From positions 6,619-16,177 of the forward strand of contig VAXD01000001.1 in the NCBI GenBank assembly GCA_005884155.1: DNA of 9,559 nucleotides, given 5' to 3'. Positions 3,776-9,559 of this stretch are shown here, piece after piece. The position numbers and the translations under genes were made by a program. This DNA is from Actinomycetota bacterium. GTDB taxonomy: Bacteria; Actinomycetota; Thermoleophilia; Gaiellales; Gaiellaceae. Below the pieces are notes generated by a model, which was not told the origin of the DNA, did no database searches, and saw nothing but the letters and a program-made list of their open reading frames with translations. How positions within the stretch are numbered: the first letter of the stretch is position 1; every line of letters starts with the position of its first letter.

Positions 3776-6613
3776 GTGACCAATCGGCGTTCCCATCTGA
3801 TTCTCGTTGGCCTGCTCGCGCTGGCCCTTGCCGGCGTGGCCATGCTTGCGATTCCCGGCTCGCCCGGACACAAGAAGGTACGGCTCGGCCTCGACCTGCA
3901 GGGTGGGCTCGAGGTCGTCCTCAAGGCGGTGCCGCCCAAGGGCCACCAGCTCACGAGCTCGGACATGGACCGCTCGGTCAACATCATGCGCGACCGCATC
4001 AACAAGCTCGGCGTGTCCGAGACGGACGCCCGCAAGCAGGGCAAGGACCAGATCGTCATCGAGCTCCCGGGCGTCAAGGATCCTGCCCAGGCCGCGAAGA
4101 TCATTGGGACGACCGCGCAGCTCCAGTTCTTCGACCTCGAGAACGACGTCACGGGCCCGTCCAGCCAGGGCGGGGCGGTGACCGCGACCCCGAGCCTGTA
4201 CAAGCTGTTGAACCAGGTTCAGAAGGACGTGAAGACCGGCAGCACGCCGACCGCCTTCTACCTCTTCAACGCGAAGAACCAGCTCAAGCAAGGCCCCGAG
4301 GACGCCCGTCAAAAGCTGCTCGACACGCCGCGGCTCAACGGCAAGGTGCCGAAGGGCTGGAAGGTGCTCGCCGTACCCCAGAACGAGACAGTGGTCAGCT
4401 GTGCTGCGTCGCCGACGAACGGCTGTCCGGGCTCCGCGAGCCCGGCTGGGACGTACTACTACCTGTTCAAGTACTTCCCGGACCGCGCGCAAGACCCGGT
4501 TCCGGAGGCGAACGGCAACGACCTGAACCTCTCCGCGATCAAGCCTGATATCAGCACGCAGGGCCAGGGCAACATCGTGCAGCTCGGCTTCAAGAGCGAG
4601 GGGAACAAGAAGTTCCACGACATCACGCGCCTCGAGGCGCAGCGCGGCCAGCAGCTCGCGAACCAAGCGGGCGAGGGCGGGGCGAGCGACGTCAACACCG
4701 TCCTCAAGTACGCGCAACACTTCGCGATCGTCCTCGACGGCCAGCTCAGGTCGACTCCCTACATCGACTACAAGCAGAACCCTGACGGGATCGATCCCAC
4801 CGGCGGCGGCGCGGAGATCTCGAACATCGGCAGCTACACCGAGGCGAAGGACCTCGCCCTCGTGTTGCAGACCGGCGCGTTGCCGGTCCAGTTCGTGCAG
4901 ATCGAGCGCACCGACGTCTCGGCGACGCTCGGTAAGGACTCGCTCAACCAGGCGAAGACGGCCGCGCTGATCGGCCTCCTGGTCGTCGCGCTCTTCCTGC
5001 TCGTCCTCTACCGCTTCCTCGGCGTCGTCGCGGTGCTGGGCCTGGGCATTTACGCTGCCTTCCTCTACGCCGCGATCCTGCTCTTCGGCGTGACCATGAC
5101 GCTGCCCGGATTCGCGGGGGTGATCCTGACGATCGGTGTCGCCGCCGACGCGAACGTCGTCATCTTCGAACGGATCAAGGAAGAGGTGCGGTCCGGGAAG
5201 AGCGTCCGCGCCGCGATCTCGGCCGGGTACGCGAAGGGCTTCCACACGATCATCGACGCGAACGTCGTGACGGTGATCACGGCGATGGTGCTGTTCGCGG
5301 TCGCGACGGCGGGCGTGAAGGGCTTCGCGCTGATGCTGATGATCGGGACGGTGATCTCGCTGGTCACCGCCGTCGCCGCGACCCGCGCGATGCTCGGCCT
5401 GCTCGCAGGCTTCCGCTGGTTCGACAACCCGCGCTTCATGGGCGCGCACGGCCAGCAGACGGCGAAGTGGCTGCAGATCGACTTCATGCGCCGCCGCTAC
5501 CTCTGGTTCGCGATCTCAGGCGTGATCGTCCTGATCGGCCTCGGCTCGCTCGCGACGAAGGGCCTGAACCTCGGGATCGACTTCAAGGGCGGCACTCAGG
5601 TCACGTTCAAGACGCCTCAGCCGGTCTCGCTGGCGAATGTCCGCACCGAGGCCGCCAAGTTCACGACCCAGGTCCCCGAGGTGCAGGGCAAGTGCAAGCT
5701 CACCGGGTCGGACAGCTATCAGAGCTTCCAGTTGCGGCTGCGGACGTTGACCTCCGCGCAGACATCCCAGCTAGGGAATGACCTACGGGCCAAATACGGA
5801 CACGGACAGCCAATTTCGATCGGGACTCAGGTGGTGTCGTCGAGCTTCGGCCGCCAGATCGCGCGTGCGGCGATCGAGGCAATCCTCTTCTCGCTGATCC
5901 TGATCGTGCTCTATATCGCGATCAGGTTCGACTTCAAGTTCGCCGTGCCGGTGATCGTCGCGCTGCTGCACGACATCGCGATCACCATCGGGATCTATTC
6001 GCTTACCGGCCGGGAGGTGACGAACTCGACCGTTGCCGCGGTCCTGACCGTCCTCGGGTACTCGATCTACGACACGATCATCATCTTCGACCGCATCCGC
6101 GAGAACGTGCCGCTGATGCGGCGCGCGCCGTTCGCGACGATCGCGAACGTCTCGCTCTGGGAGACGATCCGCCGTTCGCTGGCGACGACGTTCATCACGC
6201 TGCTGCCGATCATCGCGTTGTTGATCTTCGGCGGGGCGACGCTGAAGGATTTCGCCTTCGCGCTGATCATCGGGATCGTCTCGGGCGCCTATTCGTCGAT
6301 CTTCATCGCCGCGCCGCTGCTGACCGCCTGGAAGGAGCGCGAGCCGGAGTTTGCGCGGCGCAAGGGCCAGGAGCCCGAGGCCGACGCCGACGGCGGCTTC
6401 CCCTCTCGTTTGCAGCCGCGCCTGCCCGGCGGAGCGCCCGCCGCGGTCGACGGCGGAACCCTGGCACTCGAGGAGGCGGAACAGGCTGCCGCAGCCGAGC
6501 CGGCACCGTCGATCGGAGACGTGATCCCGCAGCCCGCAGGCTCGGCGGCGCAGGCGAAGCGGGAACGACGCCGCCAGCGGCGGAGGGCGAGACCTCATGG
6601 CCGAGCCCGCTGA
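3776..6613 (+). CDS. secDF: Fused protein translocase SecDF
   Basis: SecD and SecF use the proton motive force to help complete Sec-dependent export. Here both are one unbroken 945-residue frame. SecD part: membrane segment 8-26, large extracytoplasmic P1 domain about 33-390 with LGLDLQGGLEVVL (37-49), then five membrane segments about 394-541 containing GVAADANVVIFERIKEE (454-470). SecF part: membrane segment about 574-594, GLNLGIDFKGGTQV (596-609), P4 domain to about 690, and five segments about 695-849 with GYSIYDTIIIFDRIREN (761-777). Residues matching the proton-path Asp/Asp/Arg of Thermus SecDF are Asp458, Asp766 and Arg800, by recalled alignment. Oddities are a long P1 insertion (about 121-260) with Cys209 and Cys217, and a roughly 95-residue cytoplasmic tail that ends very basic. 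GTG 3776 gives a proper first membrane segment but has no Shine-Dalgarno site. The 3' end overlaps the next gene by 17 nt. Confidence 0.97.
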   Translation: MTNRRSHLILVGLLALALAGVAMLAIPGSPGHKKVRLGLDLQGGLEVVLKAVPPKGHQLTSSDMDRSVNIMRDRINKLGVSETDARKQGKDQIVIELPGVKDPAQAAKIIGTTAQLQFFDLENDVTGPSSQGGAVTATPSLYKLLNQVQKDVKTGSTPTAFYLFNAKNQLKQGPEDARQKLLDTPRLNGKVPKGWKVLAVPQNETVVSCAASPTNGCPGSASPAGTYYYLFKYFPDRAQDPVPEANGNDLNLSAIKPDISTQGQGNIVQLGFKSEGNKKFHDITRLEAQRGQQLANQAGEGGASDVNTVLKYAQHFAIVLDGQLRSTPYIDYKQNPDGIDPTGGGAEISNIGSYTEAKDLALVLQTGALPVQFVQIERTDVSATLGKDSLNQAKTAALIGLLVVALFLLVLYRFLGVVAVLGLGIYAAFLYAAILLFGVTMTLPGFAGVILTIGVAADANVVIFERIKEEVRSGKSVRAAISAGYAKGFHTIIDANVVTVITAMVLFAVATAGVKGFALMLMIGTVISLVTAVAATRAMLGLLAGFRWFDNPRFMGAHGQQTAKWLQIDFMRRRYLWFAISGVIVLIGLGSLATKGLNLGIDFKGGTQVTFKTPQPVSLANVRTEAAKFTTQVPEVQGKCKLTGSDSYQSFQLRLRTLTSAQTSQLGNDLRAKYGHGQPISIGTQVVSSSFGRQIARAAIEAILFSLILIVLYIAIRFDFKFAVPVIVALLHDIAITIGIYSLTGREVTNSTVAAVLTVLGYSIYDTIIIFDRIRENVPLMRRAPFATIANVSLWETIRRSLATTFITLLPIIALLIFGGATLKDFAFALIIGIVSGAYSSIFIAAPLLTAWKEREPEFARRKGQEPEADADGGFPSRLQPRLPGGAPAAVDGGTLALEEAEQAAAAEPAPSIGDVIPQPAGSAAQAKRERRRQRRRARPHGRAR
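6582..6587 (+). promoter_or_regulatory. Ribosome-binding site of the phasin-like gene, inside secDF
   Basis: GGAGGG lies 9 nt before ATG 6597 and is embedded in the arginine codons of the basic SecDF tail. It is the strongest Shine-Dalgarno match seen at any internal gene start here, and it fixes the overlapping start. Confidence 0.55.
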
Positions 6614-6944
6614 TACCGCTCGGGAGCTCGCGGAGAAGCTCGTCCTCGCCGGAGTCGGCGCGGTTGCGCTGACGGCCGAGCGGGCGGACGCGCTCGTCGA
6701 GGAGTTGACCGCGCGCGGTGGGATGCGGCGCGAGGAAGCGCGCTCGATCGTCGAGGAGCTGATCGGCCGCTGGCGCAACGAGACGGTGCGGCTGAGCGAG
6801 CGGACCGGCAACAGCTTCGCCGGGCTCTTCCGCGAGCTCGGGCTCGTCACGCGCGGCGAGGTCGAGGAGCTCGAGCTCCGCGTTGCGCAGCTCGAGCACC
6901 GCCTGCGTCTCATCGAGACCAGCGAGCCCGCGTCCAGGATCTGA
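6597..6944 (+). CDS. Phasin-like / PhaF-type small helical protein
   Basis: This 115-residue, almost entirely helical protein resembles the small proteins annotated as polyhydroxyalkanoate synthesis regulator phasin (COG3937 type). It has an N-terminal helix with a hydrophobic stretch, LAEKLVLAGVGAVALTAERA (11-30), then a middle helical pair, DALVEELTARGGMRREEARSIVEELI (31-56), and the typical ending ELGLVTRGEVEELELRVAQLEHRL (80-103), which reads as a coiled-coil oligomerisation helix. No synthase or depolymerase for polyhydroxyalkanoate is in the window, so a granule-coating role is not supported by context; many members of this group have no proven function. ATG 6597 has GGAGGG 9 nt upstream and lies 17 nt inside the secDF end. 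plsC follows after 1 nt, so it is firmly in the operon. Confidence 0.75.
   Translation: MAEPADTARELAEKLVLAGVGAVALTAERADALVEELTARGGMRREEARSIVEELIGRWRNETVRLSERTGNSFAGLFRELGLVTRGEVEELELRVAQLEHRLRLIETSEPASRI
6936..6939 (+). promoter_or_regulatory. Ribosome-binding site deciding the plsC-like start
   Basis: AGGA lies 6 nt before GTG 6946 and favours this start over the in-frame ATG at 6883, which would lie deep inside the phasin-like gene. Confidence 0.45.
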
Positions 6945-6945
6945 C

Positions 6946-7659
6946 GTGCCGCGGAGCGCGGAAGCCGGCTGGCGAGTCGGCCGTCTGTTCGTTCCGCGGA
7001 TCGCCGTCTGGTTGGCAGCGGCCGGCGGCTACGGCGTCGAGCGTGTGCCGCTCGAAGGGGGCGGCGTTGTCGCCGCCAACCATTTCTCCGGGATCGACCA
7101 CCCGCTGATCGGAGCCTTCTCGCCGCGCACGATCTACTTCCTTGCCAAGGCCGAGCTGCTGGAGGTTCCCGTGGTCGGTCGCTCGTTGAAGGCGCTCGGA
7201 GTCTTCGGTGTTCGGCGTGGGGAGGGGGACCGTGACGCGCTGCGCCAGGCCCGGCAGCTCGTGCGCGACGGCGAGCTCGTCGGCGTTCACCTCGAGGGAA
7301 CGCGGCAGCGCTTCGGCCACCCCGGGCCCATGCAGCCGGGCGGCCTGATGATCGCGCTGCAGGAGGGAGTGCCGGTGATCCCGTGCGGGCTGGACACCTT
7401 CGGGTGGTCGCCGTCCAACCGCCGGAACTGTGCGGTCGTCTGGGGCGAGCCGATGTCGCTCGACGGCCTGCCGCGCAACCGCCGTGGCTACGCCGAGGCC
7501 GCGGAGATCGTGGGCGCCGAGCTCGTGCGCCTCTGGCGCCTAGCGGCCGAAGCGTCGGCGGCGGGCCTGCCGCCCGAGCTTCCCGACGGTGCAAAGAGAA
7601 GCGGCATCAACCCGAAGCCTTCCCGCGATGGGCGAGGCCCGGACGGCGTGGCAGACTGA
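6946..7659 (+). CDS. PlsC-family 1-acylglycerol-3-phosphate-type acyltransferase
   Basis: The family transfers acyl chains, classically to lysophosphatidic acid to make phosphatidic acid at the inner membrane face. The 237-residue product has the four acyltransferase blocks: NHFSGIDHP with the catalytic His46 and Asp51 (HX4D); GVFGVRRG (85-92) with the block II Arg; the phosphate-binding EGTR (117-120); and VPVIPCGL (142-149). The N-terminal stretch 11-30 is hydrophobic enough for membrane association. The exact acceptor is uncertain, because this superfamily also includes acyltransferases acting on other lipids. GTG 6946 starts 1 nt after the upstream stop and has AGGA 6 nt before it. The last 35 residues are Pro/Gly/Arg-rich and look non-conserved. 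The ubiB-like gene starts 4 nt after the stop. Confidence 0.9.
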   Translation: MPRSAEAGWRVGRLFVPRIAVWLAAAGGYGVERVPLEGGGVVAANHFSGIDHPLIGAFSPRTIYFLAKAELLEVPVVGRSLKALGVFGVRRGEGDRDALRQARQLVRDGELVGVHLEGTRQRFGHPGPMQPGGLMIALQEGVPVIPCGLDTFGWSPSNRRNCAVVWGEPMSLDGLPRNRRGYAEAAEIVGAELVRLWRLAAEASAAGLPPELPDGAKRSGINPKPSRDGRGPDGVAD

Positions 7660-7663
7660 TCCG

Positions 7664-9337
7664 GTGGCCACGAGCCCCACGACCCGAAATCTCGGACGGA
7701 TCTCGGAGATCGCACAGGTCGCCGTCAAGCACGGCTTCGGCTATTTCTTCGAGACCCACCGCCTGACCGACCTCCTGCCTGCGCGGCTCACCGGCCCGCG
7801 CGTCCTCGAAGGCCCGAGCTCCGAGCGCGGCCAGCACCTGCGCGAGCTGCTCGACGAGCTCGGCCCGACGTTCGTCAAGTTCGGCCAGCTCCTCTCGACG
7901 CGCCCCGACATCGTTCCGCCGGACATCCTGCTCGAGCTGCAGGCACTCCAGGACGACGTCCGCCCGTTCCCGTACGAGGACGTCGAGCGCGTGATCCAGG
8001 AGGATCTCGAGCTCTCGGTCGCCCAGCTCTTCACCGAGTTCGAGGAGACGCCGGTCGCCGCCGCGTCGATCGGCCAGGTCCACCGGGCAACGCTTCCGAA
8101 CGGGCACCGAGTCGCGGTCAAGGTGCAGCGGCCGAACGCGCCGCGCCAGGTGGAGGCCGACCTCGCCCTCCTCTACCAGGCCGCGCGCCTGGCCCGGGAG
8201 CGCGTCCGCGCGCTCGATTTCATCGACGCGCGCCAGCTCGTCGACGAGTTCGCCCGTTCGATCCGGCAGGAGCTCGACTACCGCCTCGAAGCGCGGAACG
8301 CCGAGGTCTTCCACCACCGCTTCGCGGGGCACCCGCACGTTCGTATCCCGCGCGTCTACTGGAGCTACACCCGGGCGCGCGTGCTCACACTCGAGCTGCT
8401 CGAGGGGATCCAGCTCGCCGACCTGCCCCAGGACGCCTGGTCGATGGAAGAGCGTCGCCGCCTCGCCTACCTGATGGCGGAGACCTGGATGACGATGATC
8501 TTCCGCCACGGCTTCTTCCACGGCGACCCTCATCCGGCGAACATCTTCGTGCTCGAGGACGGTGCCGTGATCGGCCTCGTGGACTTCGGCCAGGTCGGGA
8601 AGCTCTCCGACGACGACATGTCGAAGCTGACGCGGCTCTTCATCGACGCTGCCGACGAGCGGATCGAGCAGCTGCCGCGCCGCCTCGCAGAGCTGGGCGT
8701 CCGCTATCCCAAGGAGCGCGAGGAGGAGTTCGTCGCGGAACTACGCGAGATGTACGGCCGCTACTACGGCGCGAGCCTGGCCGAGATCGACCCGATGCAG
8801 GTGATCCGGGAGGCCTTCCAGCTGATCTACCGCCTGAACCTGCGCCTGCCGACGCGCTTCGTGCTGCTCGACAAGGCGATCGCGACGCTCGGCTCGGTCG
8901 GGATCGGCCTCTACCCTGACTTCAACGTCTTCGAGGTCGCGAAGCCGTACGCGCGCGGCCTGATGATCGATCGCTTCAAGCCCGGCCGCATGCTCACTCG
9001 CGCCCGGACGGAGGGCCTCGAGCTCGCGCGGATCGTCGCCACGATGCCGTACCAGGTGCACGACTTCCTCGAGGAGATCCGCGACGGCCAGATCGAGGTC
9101 GGCTTCGTGCACAAGGGCCTCGACGAGTTCATGCAGAAGCTCAACGTCGCCTTCAACCGGCTGGTGATCGCACTGGTCGTCGTCGGCGGCCTGATCGGTT
9201 CGAGCCTGATCGGGATCTTTGCGAAGAACGGGCCGTTTGTTTTCGGCGTGAACGTGCTCTCGTTCATCGGCTTCGTGCTCTCGGGCGTGCTCGGCCTGTG
9301 GCTGCTCTGGGGCGTCGTCCGCTCCGGGCGGCTGTGA
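7664..9337 (+). CDS. UbiB/ABC1/ADCK-family atypical kinase-like protein
   Basis: This 557-residue protein has the signature of the UbiB/ABC1 (ADCK/Coq8) family, ATPases linked to isoprenoid-quinone metabolism and lipid homeostasis. Visible motifs: the family-specific KxGQ, LGPTFVKFGQLLSTRPDI (67-84, Lys72 and Gln75); the alanine-rich loop VAAASIGQVHRA (131-142); the ATP-binding lysine in VAVKVQRP (150-157, Lys153); QELDYRLEARNAE (202-214) with the ExD; the catalytic HGDPHPANIF (286-295); and the metal-binding DFG (307-309). Two C-terminal hydrophobic segments (about 498-519 and 528-551) should anchor it in the membrane, as in bacterial UbiB. The window has no ubiquinone or menaquinone biosynthesis gene, so I give no symbol. 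I chose GTG 7664, 4 nt after the plsC-like stop. In-frame ATG 7628 and GTG 7589 would overlap that gene; none of the three has a Shine-Dalgarno site. Confidence 0.93.
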   Translation: MATSPTTRNLGRISEIAQVAVKHGFGYFFETHRLTDLLPARLTGPRVLEGPSSERGQHLRELLDELGPTFVKFGQLLSTRPDIVPPDILLELQALQDDVRPFPYEDVERVIQEDLELSVAQLFTEFEETPVAAASIGQVHRATLPNGHRVAVKVQRPNAPRQVEADLALLYQAARLARERVRALDFIDARQLVDEFARSIRQELDYRLEARNAEVFHHRFAGHPHVRIPRVYWSYTRARVLTLELLEGIQLADLPQDAWSMEERRRLAYLMAETWMTMIFRHGFFHGDPHPANIFVLEDGAVIGLVDFGQVGKLSDDDMSKLTRLFIDAADERIEQLPRRLAELGVRYPKEREEEFVAELREMYGRYYGASLAEIDPMQVIREAFQLIYRLNLRLPTRFVLLDKAIATLGSVGIGLYPDFNVFEVAKPYARGLMIDRFKPGRMLTRARTEGLELARIVATMPYQVHDFLEEIRDGQIEVGFVHKGLDEFMQKLNVAFNRLVIALVVVGGLIGSSLIGIFAKNGPFVFGVNVLSFIGFVLSGVLGLWLLWGVVRSGRL

Positions 9338-9559
9338 GCACGCCACAGACCTGGCACTACGGGCTGATCGCCAAGTGGTGGGCGGAGTTCAACTACGACT
9401 TCCGCCCACACGAGATCCCGTACTTCCAGCGCTACGTCGAGCGCGGCCAGCCGGCGCTGGACGTCGCCTGCGGGACCGGCCGCCTGCTAATGCCGTATTT
9501 CCGTGCGGGCCTGGACGTCGACGGCTGCGACGTCTCCGCCGACATGGTCGAGCTCTGCC
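9334..9559 (+). CDS. Class I SAM-dependent methyltransferase (N-terminal part)
   Basis: The frame opens at GTG 9334, overlapping the ubiB-like stop as GTGA (9334-9337), and continues past the window end, giving 75 visible residues. It shows methyltransferase motif I, ALDVACGTGRLL (41-52), and the following acidic strand end, GCDVSADMV (64-72), where Asp66 would contact the SAM ribose. The lead-in WHYGLIAKWWAEFNYD (7-22) resembles small-molecule methyltransferases of the Methyltransf_11/25 type, but the substrate-binding half lies outside the window. A quinone or lipid substrate would fit the neighbours, but that is only a guess. Confidence 0.85.
   Translation, partial: MSTPQTWHYGLIAKWWAEFNYDFRPHEIPYFQRYVERGQPALDVACGTGRLLMPYFRAGLDVDGCDVSADMVELC

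Noticed and set aside
3596..5449. A 617-codon open frame on the minus strand opposite yajC and secDF
   Set aside because: It is rich in Arg, Asp, His and Glu with no domain signature and lies opposite genes with clear family motifs. Long antisense frames are expected in very high-GC DNA.
5783..7594. A 603-codon minus-strand open frame opposite secDF, the phasin-like gene and plsC
   Set aside because: It is Arg/Ser/Pro-rich low complexity without motifs and spans three real genes on the other strand.

Overview
The window is compact, high-GC DNA with third codon positions overwhelmingly G or C, frequent GTG starts, 4-nt GTGA gene overlaps and few Shine-Dalgarno sites. This suits a high-GC actinobacterial-type chromosome. 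My best guess is a deep-branching Actinomycetota lineage such as Thermoleophilia, but that is inference from style and gene content. No rRNA, tRNA, recognisable transposase or CRISPR array is visible.

Layout: (1) 1-177 is the 3' end of an unrecognised plus-strand gene. (2) 178-344 is a non-coding element between two convergent genes. Its ends are long inverted repeats and it holds several internal hairpins. (3) 342-794 on the minus strand encodes a small coiled-coil protein. (4) 795-821 is a 27-bp divergent gap with two -10-like hexamers that share a TA. (5) 822-9559 is one long plus-strand operon: queA, a GNAT acetyltransferase, tgt, a possible 26-codon ORF, yajC, a fused secDF, a phasin-like small protein, a plsC-type acyltransferase, a ubiB/ABC1 kinase-like gene, and a class I SAM methyltransferase that runs off the window. 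Neighbouring genes overlap by 4 to 17 nt or are 1 to 15 nt apart. The one larger gap (tgt to yajC, 64 nt) is bridged by the small ORF.

Functionally, QueA and Tgt carry out consecutive steps of queuosine tRNA modification. YajC and SecDF are accessory factors of the Sec translocon. The queA-tgt-yajC-secD-secF order is a classic conserved bacterial cluster, here with a GNAT gene inserted and secD and secF fused. The distal genes (phasin-like, acyltransferase, UbiB-like) have membrane or lipid themes, but nothing ties them to one pathway.

The best candidate for something undescribed is 178-344. Read on the minus strand it gives a 21-bp closing stem whose three imperfect positions all become G-U wobbles, around three further hairpins. 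This could be a structured RNA or a fold-back mobile element with TA-flanked inverted repeats. The sequence alone cannot decide.
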